Origin: Alistipes sp.
GTDB lineage: Bacteria; Bacteroidota; Bacteroidia; Bacteroidales; Rikenellaceae
NCBI GenBank assembly: GCA_017398045.1
Contig: JAFQHI010000009.1
Location: 186,001-250,000 of the forward strand
Reading direction: 5' to 3'
Length of the DNA: 64,000 nucleotides
Part shown: one piece after another, positions 51,296 through 60,206 of the stretch
Layout: every line of letters begins with the position of its first letter
Numbering within the stretch: the stretch's first letter is position 1
Translations under genes and position numbers: made by a program
The notes under the pieces: generated by a model
The model's input: the letters and a program-made list of their open reading frames with translations, nothing else
What the model was told of the DNA's origin: nothing
The model's database searches: none

Positions 51296-54200
51296 TTAGA
51301 ACGAGAGGTTAATACCCAAAGTGAAGGTACGAGCCTTGGGATAGCTCAGATAGTCAATGCCCAGCGGAGCGACACCGTTACCCGTTACATCGGTGTTCAC
51401 CTCGGGGTCGAGACCCGAGTAACCCGTGATAACGAAGAGGTTCTGTGCCGAGAAATAGACATGAGCGCGCTTCAGACGCAAAGCCGGAATAGCAAAATCA
51501 TAACCCAGCGTCAGAGCATCCATACGGAAGTACGAGCCATCCTCAATGAAGCGCGACGAGAAGAGCTTGGCCTCGCCCGGACCTACGCCCGACGAAAGGG
51601 CATCCTTCAGGACATTTCGACCCGGAAGGTTGGTCAGGTACATCAGGTTGTTGGCCGTGTTGTTGTACACGTCGTTGCCCTGGCTACCGCGGAAGTTCAT
51701 CGAGAGCGTCCACTTCTTATACTGCAACTGCGTCGAAAGACCATAGGTGAAGTCGGGCTGTGCGCAACCGATTACCTGATTTACGGCGTTGCCATTCTCA
51801 TCCACCTCGAACATCTCCTTACCATTAGCATCCACACCGATAAACTTCTTACCGTAGAAGGTACCCAGTGCCTCACCCGGCAGAATCATCTGTGCATACT
51901 GACCCGAGAGACCGGGACCGTTACAGGGAGCCGACCAGAAGTTCTCACCCGACCACGAACCGTTCGAAAGGCTGATGACCTTGTTGTGGTTGTGGGCCAG
52001 GTTGAGGTTAGCCGTCCACGAGAAGTCCTTCTTGCGCAACACATCAAAGCCTACCTGCACCTCGATACCGTTGTTCATCACCGAACCTACGTTGGCCGTC
52101 TGCTTCGTGATATACGACGGAGCCGGAACAGCTACGCTGAGCAGCAGGTCGTCCGTGCGCTTGTGATATACATCGATGCTACCGTGAATCTTACCATCGA
52201 GGAAGCCGAAGTCGAAACCTACGTTGTACTGCGTCGTCTCCTCCCACTTCAGGTCGGGGTTGGCATACTGCTGCGGCAGGACAATCGTAATGACGTTGCC
52301 ACCAATGAGGTACTTGTTGGTCGAGGCACCCAGCGTGCTGAGCGAGTTGTAGTTACCAATCTCCTGGCTACCCGTGATACCCCAGCTGGCACGCAGCTTG
52401 GCATAGGTCAGCACGTTGTTCTTGAAGAACTCCTCCTCCGACAGACGCCACGAAGCGGCTACCGACGGGAAGAGACCCCACTTGCTATCGGCACCGAAAC
52501 GGCTCGAACCGTCGTCGCGCAACGTAGCCGTTACGAGGTACTTGTCGTCATAATTCCAATTGATGCGACCGTAGAACGAGATGAGCTTGTTGCTCTGGGC
52601 CCAGCTCGACGGCGTGTGAATGGTCGAGGCGGCCGAGATGTTGTACCACTGGAACTCATCCGAGAGGAAGCCGGCAGCCGAGGTATTCACACCCTCGTTC
52701 CAGAAATACTGGTACGAGTAACCGGCCATGGCGTCGATGTGATGCTTGCCGAAGCTCTGGTTGTACTTGAGCATCAACTCCATCAGCTTCGACCAATCCT
52801 CCATCTTCTGGATGTTCACGAAACCGCTGTCACCCTCACCCAGCAGGTTCGACTTCGGGATGTAGGAGTTACGGCTCAGGTCGTTGTTCGTGTAGCCAAA
52901 GTTGGCCTCGAACGAAAGCGGACCCCAGAAGTTGTAATTCACGTTCAGGTTACCGATAAAACGCTTCGTCTTGCGCTCATCCTTCAACTCCTCGATGTAG
53001 GAGCGGGGATTCACACGGTACGGACGGCTATCTACGAAATCGCCCGTCTCGTCGTAAATCGGATAGGTGGGGTTGAATACATAGGCCTCATAGAGGACGT
53101 TACTACCGAACTCCGAGCCTACGGTACTCGACGTGGCAGCCTGGTCGGCGTGAATCTCACCATAGTTTACATTCAGACGGAACTTCAGTTTGTCGTCCAA
53201 TGCACTGTGGTTGATGTTCATGCGGGCATTGTACTTCTCGATGCCCGAACCATCAATAACACCCTGCTGGTCGCCATAACCCAACGATGCACGATAGCTC
53301 GTCTTCTCACCACCATAGGTGAAGGCGGCGTAATGCTCCTGCGAGATGGCGGTGCGGAAAATCTCATCCTGCCAATCCGTGTTGAAGCCCTTGTCGTCGA
53401 GCGGACGGCCCAACTCCTGAACAGCGGTACGATACTCGTCGGCCGAGAGGACGTCGAGCGTGTTGGCTACCTTCGAGACACCGATTTTATAACCATAGTC
53501 GAACGACTGCGTACCCTTCTTACCCTGCTTCGTGGTGATAATCACAACACCATTGGCACCACGGCTACCATAGATGGCCGTTGCCGAAGCATCCTTCAGG
53601 ACGTTAATCGACTCGATATCGTTCGGGTTGATGGCATCGAGCGGGTTCACAGCCTCCTGGTCGAAGTTATCGTGCTGATAGGTCTTAATGCTCGACTTGC
53701 TTACACCGGCCGCTGCATCGATAGGCACACCATCAATTACATAAAGCGGCTCGTTCGAAGCGGTAATCGACGTACCACCACGCACGCGAATCGTGTTGGA
53801 AGCACCCGGCTTACCCGAGTTTTGCGATACGTTCACACCGGCAAAAGCACCCTGCATCATCGACTGTGCATTCAGGCCGCTACCGACTTTGAACTGATCG
53901 CTCGTGATTTGCGACACGGCACCGGTCAAATCCGATTTTTTCATCGTACCATAACCGATTACCACTACATCGTCGAGTTGCATACTCGACGAGTTAAGTA
54001 CGAAATCAACGGTTGTCTGGCCGGGAGCCACGGCCTGCGAAACGGTTTCGTAACCGATAAACGAAACCTGAAGCACGGCATCCTTCGGTACGTTAAGCGA
54101 GTAGGTACCGTCGGCGGCAGTCGTTGTACCCGTCGTCGTGCCATCGACGATTACACTGGCACCGATAATCGGCTCACCGGCCGAATCTTTCACCGTTCCT

Positions 54201-54322
54201 GTCACCTTTGACTGGGCGAATGCAAACGCGGAGATGCCCAAGAAAGCCACGACGAGCGTGAGTTTCCGAGCAAATGCCGAGAATGCGCCTTGAGTAGCGT
54301 TGTTTTTCATCATTCTTGTCAT
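51296..54322 (-). CDS. SusC/RagA-family TonB-dependent outer-membrane transporter
   Basis: A 1008-residue transporter that imports oligosaccharides with energy from TonB. Signal peptide ending AFAFAQ; carboxypeptidase-regulatory-like domain (about 37-115, VTGTVKDSAGEPIIGASVIV); plug with DDVVVIGYGTMKKSDLTGAV and IRVRGGTSITASNEPLYVIDGVP; large beta-barrel ending in Phe (FTLGINLSF). Start could be this ATG or one of two ATGs three and four codons later. It is cotranscribed with susD. Confidence 0.95.
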   Translation of the reverse strand: MTRMMKNNATQGAFSAFARKLTLVVAFLGISAFAFAQSKVTGTVKDSAGEPIIGASVIVDGTTTGTTTAADGTYSLNVPKDAVLQVSFIGYETVSQAVAPGQTTVDFVLNSSSMQLDDVVVIGYGTMKKSDLTGAVSQITSDQFKVGSGLNAQSMMQGAFAGVNVSQNSGKPGASNTIRVRGGTSITASNEPLYVIDGVPIDAAAGVSKSSIKTYQHDNFDQEAVNPLDAINPNDIESINVLKDASATAIYGSRGANGVVIITTKQGKKGTQSFDYGYKIGVSKVANTLDVLSADEYRTAVQELGRPLDDKGFNTDWQDEIFRTAISQEHYAAFTYGGEKTSYRASLGYGDQQGVIDGSGIEKYNARMNINHSALDDKLKFRLNVNYGEIHADQAATSSTVGSEFGSNVLYEAYVFNPTYPIYDETGDFVDSRPYRVNPRSYIEELKDERKTKRFIGNLNVNYNFWGPLSFEANFGYTNNDLSRNSYIPKSNLLGEGDSGFVNIQKMEDWSKLMELMLKYNQSFGKHHIDAMAGYSYQYFWNEGVNTSAAGFLSDEFQWYNISAASTIHTPSSWAQSNKLISFYGRINWNYDDKYLVTATLRDDGSSRFGADSKWGLFPSVAASWRLSEEEFFKNNVLTYAKLRASWGITGSQEIGNYNSLSTLGASTNKYLIGGNVITIVLPQQYANPDLKWEETTQYNVGFDFGFLDGKIHGSIDVYHKRTDDLLLSVAVPAPSYITKQTANVGSVMNNGIEVQVGFDVLRKKDFSWTANLNLAHNHNKVISLSNGSWSGENFWSAPCNGPGLSGQYAQMILPGEALGTFYGKKFIGVDANGKEMFEVDENGNAVNQVIGCAQPDFTYGLSTQLQYKKWTLSMNFRGSQGNDVYNNTANNLMYLTNLPGRNVLKDALSSGVGPGEAKLFSSRFIEDGSYFRMDALTLGYDFAIPALRLKRAHVYFSAQNLFVITGYSGLDPEVNTDVTGNGVAPLGIDYLSYPKARTFTLGINLSF

Positions 54323-54494
54323 TTTGGGTTAGACATGTTGGTTGTTTTGTTAAGTTTGTTGTAGGTTGTTTTTTATAGGTTTCTCGCTCGTTTGGGTTAT
54401 TGTGTAGTACAAATTTCCTCATTCCGGCACGTTTTGATGTGGTATTTTTCTCATTGTAGGTGGAAAAATTCACATTTTTGCGCCCCAATGCCCT

Positions 54495-55523
54495 TTAGTG
54501 CCAATTTTTGGGATGGCAACCGAAGACCACCTCGGGGGTATAGCGTGCCGCCTCCTCTTTGCTTAAGGCTCGCAGGCCGACCCATCCGATGCGCTCCGTC
54601 ATATCGGCTCCCTCGCCGCGATTGCGATACTCGTAGAGGTGCAAATCGGGACTCGTCGGGGCATAAGGCATATTCCACGGCAACCAACCCATGGGATGAA
54701 CCTCTTTCGAGAGTTTTGAGCGCAAGATGGTCACCTTCGGATAGTTGTGCCACGGACGTCCCAGGGCGTAGGGCTGACCGTCATCCCCCTCCTGGGGCGA
54801 GTTGGTGCGATAGGTAAAGCGGCAACGATGGAAGATAAAGCCATAGGGCTGCTCCTTGGAGGTCGAGGGGGCCGTGATCCAACCACCGCCGTAACTGCTA
54901 ATCTCGCAACGATGGAAATAGCCGATGCCACCGCCATAGATATAATCGGTACGCCCCACCACCAGGCACTTATCGAAATAGGTATGCTTGCCGCTGGTCC
55001 ACATATAAATCGTATCCTGGTAGCCCAGCAGGTTGCAATCGTAGAAAATCGTGCGGTTGCCGCAGATGGTCACCGCCAGGGCCTGACCACCCGGGCCGGC
55101 CGTATTCTGCACCGTAAGATGCTCCAGACGGCAATTGTCGGCCATGAGCGTGAGCGTAGCCGAGGTGCGCACCAGCATCGGGTCGTAGTTCCACTTGCGC
55201 CACAACCAGCGGGGCAACTGCCCGCGCGTCTCGGGGCTGGGGCCGTTGTACATACAGTAGCTGATAATGGTGCGGTTACGCCCCTCTCCGCGCAACGTGA
55301 TGTTGGGTTTCGTGGCATGGATGATGAGCTTCTCCTCATCGTAAAGCCCCGCCTTGATAAGAATCGTATAACGCTCGGTGCTGTTGTCGGGGACTGCATT
55401 GATAGCCGCTTGCAGCGAACGAAAATCGGCCGAGCCGTCTTGTGCCACCACAAAGGTACGTTCGGCCGCCTGAACGACAGAAAGCGCGGCCGAAAAGAGG
55501 AACAGGAAGAACAGTTTTTTCAT
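54495..55523 (-). CDS. Pectin methylesterase (carbohydrate esterase family 8)
   Basis: A 342-residue exported enzyme removing methyl esters from homogalacturonan. Signal peptide (KLFFLFLFSAALSVVQAA), then a right-handed beta-helix. Active-site blocks are GGQALAVTICGNRTIFYDC, LLGYQDTIYM with one Asp, VVGRTDYIYGGG (the VDFIFG block with the second Asp kept) and ALGRPW with the Arg. All key residues seem present. It lies 172 bases upstream of susC on the same strand. No pectate lyase or GH28 gene is in the window. Confidence 0.9.
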   Translation of the reverse strand: MKKLFFLFLFSAALSVVQAAERTFVVAQDGSADFRSLQAAINAVPDNSTERYTILIKAGLYDEEKLIIHATKPNITLRGEGRNRTIISYCMYNGPSPETRGQLPRWLWRKWNYDPMLVRTSATLTLMADNCRLEHLTVQNTAGPGGQALAVTICGNRTIFYDCNLLGYQDTIYMWTSGKHTYFDKCLVVGRTDYIYGGGIGYFHRCEISSYGGGWITAPSTSKEQPYGFIFHRCRFTYRTNSPQEGDDGQPYALGRPWHNYPKVTILRSKLSKEVHPMGWLPWNMPYAPTSPDLHLYEYRNRGEGADMTERIGWVGLRALSKEEAARYTPEVVFGCHPKNWH

Positions 55524-55650
55524 GGTCGATAATTTTTAAGGTGCTTATTCGGAGGCGTGCCTGACACCTACGACGCATACAGGATAGCCTCGCAAACAAA
55601 GTTGCTCAAAAATTGGGGGTTGCGTGTGGAAATTTTCGTATGATAGGGGT

Positions 55651-55689
55651 AAAAAATCGGTTGCACCCCTTTTTAGGGATGCAACCGAC
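55651..55689 (-). terminator. Intrinsic terminator of the S4-domain gene
   Basis: CGGTTGCA-CCC and GGG-TGCAACCG form a long stem; on the minus strand it runs into ATTTTTTACC. Confidence 0.85.
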
Positions 55690-55718
55690 CTTTTTCAGCT
55701 CCTATAAATAAGAGGTGG

Positions 55719-56117
55719 CTACTCATCCTCCTCCGCGTAGAAGAAGCCCTCCATGAGCGAGTCCAATTCGCGGCGTTCCTTCTTCGTGGGGCGACCCGTA
55801 CCTCGGTCACGGAAGACAAAAATCGTTTCGCGCGGCACGTTGAGTTTGGCCTTCTCCTCCTCGGGGGTGATATCGAGGCAATATTGGGGGACATTCTTCG
55901 CCCCCTGGCGGCTCGAAACCAAATCGAGTACCTTATATTGATAGGTAACCGCCTGACGACGCACCGAAATGCGGTCGCCGATTTTCACCTCACGCGAAGG
56001 TTTGGCATAGGCATCATTGACCATCACGCGGTTGTTGCGGATGGCATCGGCGGCATCACTACGTGTCTTAAAGACGCGCACCGCCCACAGGTATTTATCC
56101 AATCGAATATCGTCCAT
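55719..56117 (-). CDS. S4-domain RNA-binding protein, Hsp15 type
   Basis: A 132-residue protein related to the heat-shock protein Hsp15, which rescues 50S subunits holding peptidyl-tRNA. The S4 domain is at the start (IRLDKYLWAVRVFKTRSDAA, then RVMVNDAYAKPSREVKIGD), with a Lys-rich C-terminal part (GTGRPTKKERRELDSLM). It sits 45 nt after ftsW, where murG is usual; a run of nine G (56133-56141) lies between them. Confidence 0.88.
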   Translation of the reverse strand: MDDIRLDKYLWAVRVFKTRSDAADAIRNNRVMVNDAYAKPSREVKIGDRISVRRQAVTYQYKVLDLVSSRQGAKNVPQYCLDITPEEEKAKLNVPRETIFVFRDRGTGRPTKKERRELDSLMEGFFYAEEDE

Positions 56118-56162
56118 AGTTCACTTTTTTTCGGGGGGGGGTCTCTGCCTGCTCATGCAGGA

Positions 56163-57419
56163 TTATTCCAACATACTTTCACTCTTGGGTCGGAGGTGGG
56201 AGTGCTCCTCGTTCTGGCGGCTCACGCTGAGAATCATTCCCAGCGCAATGGCCGTAAAGAGGGTCGAAGAGCCACCGCGCGAGATGAGGGGCAACGTCTG
56301 CCCCGTCTCGGGAATCAGGTTCACCGTGACCATGATGTGCAGCAGGGCCTGACAGGTTATCATCAGCGCCAACCCCAACACCAACAGTCCCGGGTAGGCC
56401 GTACCGCACCGTCGGAAAATCTCGATAGCGCGGAAGAATATCCACAGATAGAGCATCATCAGCGCAAGACCCAGCAACAGACCGTACTCCTCAACAAAGA
56501 AGGCAAAGGCGTAGTCGCTCTCGGGGTGAATCATCTCGACACGGATGGCACTCTGCCCGGCCCCGACACCCAGCACACCACCGTTATGAATCGCTATCAT
56601 GGAGCGTTCGGTGTCGGTCAAATCCTCGATTGGCTTCGTATCTTGCGGCAGCACCCAAAGTTTCACCCAGGTCGAGAGGCGACCCTCGGCCGTCTCACCG
56701 CGTCCGAGGTTCAAGGCCATCAGCAGGAAGAAGCCCACCAATGCCCAACCAATGAGTTTCATCAATTCGCTCCCGCGCACGCGCCCCACAAGCATCATGA
56801 CCCACGTCGCCAGGAACAAGAGGGCCGCCGACGAGGTGTGGGCCGGCAAAATCACGGCACAAGCCGCCACGACCGGCAGCAGAATCGGATAGGTGCCTTC
56901 GCGCCAGATGCGTCGCTGGATGCGGTCGGTACGCCAGGTCCAGAAACGCCACGAGGGGACGATGCAAATCTTATCAATCTTGGTTTGGCGTGCCGCCAAC
57001 TGCATGGCCAGGAACATCACCGTAGCCACCTTCAACGCCTCGGAGGGCTGAAATTGGAAGGGGCCGAGCGGAATCCAACGCGCTGCGCCATTGGTCGTAT
57101 GGCCCAGGAAATAGACCGCCAAAGTCAGCAACAGACTCAAATAATAGACCCAGCGCGAAGTGGCATGATAGAACGAGCTGTTGAGCCGCTGCACCAGCAC
57201 CATCACTCCCAGACTAAGGAAGAGAATGAGCAACTGCTGACGCAGGAAGTGGGCTGTGGTGCGTACCGTGTGGGCATCATAGGCCATCTTGGCGGTCGAG
57301 GAATAGACCACCAGAACCGACACCACGGCCAGCACGGCCACAATGACCCACAGCACCCTGTCGCCCGTAAAATAGCGGCGGCGGGGCTGCTCGTCGGTTG
57401 TATGGGTTGCACTTGCCAT
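56163..57419 (-). CDS. ftsW: Lipid II glycan polymerase FtsW (SEDS family)
   Basis: Septal peptidoglycan polymerase, partner of FtsI. The 418-residue protein has ten helices, starting TGDRVLWVIVAVLAVVSVLVVYSS. Diagnostic blocks are GAARWIPLGPFQFQPSEALK, the essential Asp region IHPESDYAFAFFVEEYGLLLG and VTVNLIPETGQTLPLISRGGSS. I took the ATG before ASATHTTDEQPRRR; an earlier in-frame ATG at 57470 would overlap murD by 22 nt and is also possible. Confidence 0.93.
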   Translation of the reverse strand: MASATHTTDEQPRRRYFTGDRVLWVIVAVLAVVSVLVVYSSTAKMAYDAHTVRTTAHFLRQQLLILFLSLGVMVLVQRLNSSFYHATSRWVYYLSLLLTLAVYFLGHTTNGAARWIPLGPFQFQPSEALKVATVMFLAMQLAARQTKIDKICIVPSWRFWTWRTDRIQRRIWREGTYPILLPVVAACAVILPAHTSSAALLFLATWVMMLVGRVRGSELMKLIGWALVGFFLLMALNLGRGETAEGRLSTWVKLWVLPQDTKPIEDLTDTERSMIAIHNGGVLGVGAGQSAIRVEMIHPESDYAFAFFVEEYGLLLGLALMMLYLWIFFRAIEIFRRCGTAYPGLLVLGLALMITCQALLHIMVTVNLIPETGQTLPLISRGGSSTLFTAIALGMILSVSRQNEEHSHLRPKSESMLE

Positions 57420-57448
57420 CCCGTTCTCGTTGGTTTGTTCGTCTTGAT

Positions 57449-58792
57449 TTATACATGCTCCATGACCCACTGCTTGAACAGCTCGCCACGGTTTTCGTAG
57501 TTCTTAAAGAGGTCAAAGCTGGCACAAGCGGGCGACAACAGCACCACATCGCCCTCACGCGCCGCCTTTCGGGCCGCCTGCATCGCCTCATCGAGCGAGG
57601 CGGTCGAGACCACCGTCGGCACAACGCCCATAAAGTCGCGCAGGAGCTTCTCGTTGTCCAACCCCATGCAGACGAGCGTATGCACCTTCTCGCGCACAAA
57701 CGGCATCAACGGGGCGTAATCGTTGCCCTTATCCGTACCGCCCGCAATCCACACCACGGGGCGTGTCATGCTCTCCAGCGCGTACCATACCGAATCGACA
57801 TTGGTCGCCTTCGAGTCGTTTATCCACAGCACCCCATCGGCCTCCTTGACCGGTTCGAGGCGATGCTCCACGGGCGAGAAGGCATAAATCGACTGTTCCA
57901 CCACCTCGGCCGGCACACCCGCCGCCAAGGTCGCCAAAGCGGCCGCCATGGCGTTGTAGCAGTTGTGAAGTCCCTTGAGTTGCATCCGCTCCGTGTCGAG
58001 TGTCAGAGCCTTGTCGCCCAGCCGTACCCGACAACACTTGCCGTCGAAACGGCCACCCTCCGTTGCGGCCGATTCCGCAGCCGTGAAGGGGAGCAGGCGG
58101 GCCTTCAGCGCATATTTCGACAACTCGCCACCAATCACCTTATCATCGCCCGAGAAGATGAAGAAATCCTCGGCACGCTGATTCTGCGTGATGCGCATCT
58201 TCGAATCGACATAGTGCTGGAAGCAGTGGTCGTAACGGTCGAGGTGGTCGGGCGTGATGTTCATCAATAGGCCGATGTGCGCCCCGAAGCGGAACATTCC
58301 GTCGAGCTGGAAGGAGCTTAACTCCAACACATACCAATCGTACTGCCCCGTAGCGACCGAGTAGGCGAAGCTCTCGCCGATGTTTCCTCCAAGCGCCACA
58401 TTCATCCCGGCATCGCACATGATGCGGTAGATGAGCGACGTGGTGGTCGTCTTGCCATTCGAGCCGGTGATGCAGATGCAGCGTGCATCGCCCATATACC
58501 GCCCCGCGAACTCCATCTCCGAAATGACGGGGATGCCTCGCTCACGAATCTTGCGCACGATGGGGGCCGAGTCGGGAATACCGGGCGACTTGACCACCTC
58601 GTCGGCCATGAGGATGCGCTCCTCGTCGTGGCTCCCCTCCTCGTAGGGGACACCCCACTCCTCCAATTTAAGTTTATACCGCTCGGCAATCGAGCCACGG
58701 TCCGAGAGGAAGACCTCGAAGCCCTCCTTTTTAGCCAGGATGGCCGAACCATAGCCGCTGATGCCGCCACCCAATACAACCAATCGTTTCAT
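57449..58792 (-). CDS. murD: UDP-N-acetylmuramoyl-L-alanine--D-glutamate ligase
   Basis: Adds D-glutamate to the muropeptide precursor. The 447-residue protein has the MurD N-terminal VVLGGGISGYGSAILAKKEG, P-loop ITGSNGKTTTTSLI, LGGNIGESFA, ELSSFQLD, and HRLEPV ... DSKATNVDSVWYALE. It lies 3 nt after mraY. Confidence 0.97.
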   Translation of the reverse strand: MKRLVVLGGGISGYGSAILAKKEGFEVFLSDRGSIAERYKLKLEEWGVPYEEGSHDEERILMADEVVKSPGIPDSAPIVRKIRERGIPVISEMEFAGRYMGDARCICITGSNGKTTTTSLIYRIMCDAGMNVALGGNIGESFAYSVATGQYDWYVLELSSFQLDGMFRFGAHIGLLMNITPDHLDRYDHCFQHYVDSKMRITQNQRAEDFFIFSGDDKVIGGELSKYALKARLLPFTAAESAATEGGRFDGKCCRVRLGDKALTLDTERMQLKGLHNCYNAMAAALATLAAGVPAEVVEQSIYAFSPVEHRLEPVKEADGVLWINDSKATNVDSVWYALESMTRPVVWIAGGTDKGNDYAPLMPFVREKVHTLVCMGLDNEKLLRDFMGVVPTVVSTASLDEAMQAARKAAREGDVVLLSPACASFDLFKNYENRGELFKQWVMEHV

Positions 58793-58795
58793 CTT

Positions 58796-60025
58796 TTAGC
58801 GAATCTTAAGGGTTACAAGCGTAATGGCCGCCAGAAGCAGCGAGATAATCCAGAAGCGGATGACAATCTTCGTCTCGAAGATGTTCTTCTTCTGGTAGTG
58901 GTGGTGCAGGGGCGACATGAGGAAGATGCGACGACCCTCGCCATATTTGCGTTTCGTGTATTTGAAATAGCCCACCTGCAACATGACCGAACAGCTCTCC
59001 ACGAGGAAGATACCGCACAGGATGGGCAACAACAGCTCCTTGCGGATGCAGAGGGCAAAGACGGCTATCACACCGCCAATCGAGAGCGAACCCGTATCGC
59101 CCATGAAGATTTGAGCCGGGAAGGAGTTGTACCACAAAAAGCCGACCAAGGCACCCGCCATGGCCGAGGCAAAGACCACCAACTCACCGCTGTCGGGGAT
59201 GTACATGATGTTGAGGTAGTCGGCATAGACGATGTGACCCGAAAGGTAGGCCAAGACACCCAACACCACCACAATCGGCACCGAGACACCCGTCACCAGA
59301 CCATCCAAGCCATCCGTGAGGTTGGCACCATTCGAAACGGCCGTCACGACAAAAATGGCCACCAGAACGTATAACAGCCAGGCCAGCAGATCGTTCCCGC
59401 CCGTAAACCAACCGTAATCCAACTCGTTGTTTTTGAAGAAGGGGATGGTGGTTTTCGTCGTCTTCACGTTGTCGGGCTGCTGCAGGGTCACCTCCTCGCT
59501 CGGATAGCTCTGCTCGACCACCTCAACCGTAGCGGCAGGCAGCTCCTCGCGCACCACAATATCCGACGAGAACCACATCGTCGTACCCACAATCAGGCCC
59601 AGGCCCACCTGTCCCACAATCTTGAATTTGCCCTGCAAACCCTCCTTGTGGTGGCGGAAAACCTTGATGTAATCGTCCAAACCGCCAATGAGGCCCAGCC
59701 AGATGGTCGAGACAATCATGAGCTGGATATAGACATTATCCAGACGGCCAAACAGCAGGGTCGGCACCAAAATCGAGAGCAGGATAATCACACCGCCCAT
59801 GGTCGGTGTACCACGCTTTTGGAGCTGACCCTCCAGCCCCAGGTCGCGAATCTCCTCGCCAATCTGCTTGCGACGCAAAAAGTCGATAATCGCTCGGCCG
59901 AAGATGATGCCGATGAGCAGCGCAACGATAATCGCGGCAGCCGAACGAAACGAAATGTACTGAAAGACTCCCGAACCGGGGAGGTTGTAGGCTTCGTCCA
60001 AATACTTAAACAAGTGGTAAAACAT
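58796..60025 (-). CDS. mraY: Phospho-N-acetylmuramoyl-pentapeptide transferase
   Basis: Inner-membrane enzyme that makes lipid I. The 409-residue protein has ten helices, the typical [55 protein letters not shown] and [12 protein letters not shown], and the [12 protein letters not shown] loop. A Bacteroidetes-type insertion with a hydrophilic loop is at about 175-215. The ATG follows repeat element 10 directly; TGAATTTG on the minus strand, 4 nt before the ATG, may act as a -7 box. Confidence 0.96.
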   Translation of the reverse strand: MFYHLFKYLDEAYNLPGSGVFQYISFRSAAAIIVALLIGIIFGRAIIDFLRRKQIGEEIRDLGLEGQLQKRGTPTMGGVIILLSILVPTLLFGRLDNVYIQLMIVSTIWLGLIGGLDDYIKVFRHHKEGLQGKFKIVGQVGLGLIVGTTMWFSSDIVVREELPAATVEVVEQSYPSEEVTLQQPDNVKTTKTTIPFFKNNELDYGWFTGGNDLLAWLLYVLVAIFVVTAVSNGANLTDGLDGLVTGVSVPIVVVLGVLAYLSGHIVYADYLNIMYIPDSGELVVFASAMAGALVGFLWYNSFPAQIFMGDTGSLSIGGVIAVFALCIRKELLLPILCGIFLVESCSVMLQVGYFKYTKRKYGEGRRIFLMSPLHHHYQKKNIFETKIVIRFWIISLLLAAITLVTLKIR

Positions 60026-60030
60026 AGTAC

Positions 60031-60206
60031 AAATTCAAAATTTAGCATTCAAAATTCAAAATTAGGGGGGCTAAGGGGAGTTAAGGGTTGCTAAAGGAAA
60101 CTAAAGGCAGCTCAAGTTTTTCAACTCTCTTTCCTCTTCGCTCTTCGCTCTTTGCTCTTTCCTCTTTAACCTGCCTTCGGCAGCTTGACTTTGCTCTTTC
60201 CTCTTA
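60031..60206. repeat. Composite intergenic repeat element 10, inside the division/wall cluster
   Basis: Separates murE from mraY on the same strand. Order on the plus strand: AT-rich block (60031-60064), GGCTAAGGGGAGTTAAGGG-type units (60065-60118), pyrimidine arm (60126-60166), then an inverted fragment of the 88-bp unit and another pyrimidine stretch. Confidence 0.85.
60163..60200 (-). repeat. Degenerate inverted fragment of the 88-bp repeat, copy C
   Basis: On the minus strand this matches the last third of the 88-bp unit (AGCAAAGTCAAGC ... GGTTAAAGAG). The hairpin is CTGCC-GAA-GGCAG (60171-60183) instead of CCACC-GAA-GGTGG: two base pairs are swapped on both sides, so pairing is kept. 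Confidence 0.8.

Noticed and set aside
51116-54211. Open frame of about 1030 codons opposite the SusC gene
   Set aside because: It is antisense to a clear SusC gene, has no recognisable domain and a low-complexity Arg/Val/Leu-rich product. Long antisense frames are expected from the codon bias here.
55884-57500. Open frame of 538 codons opposite ftsW and the S4 gene
   Set aside because: Antisense shadow; its product is His/Gln-rich without any domain.
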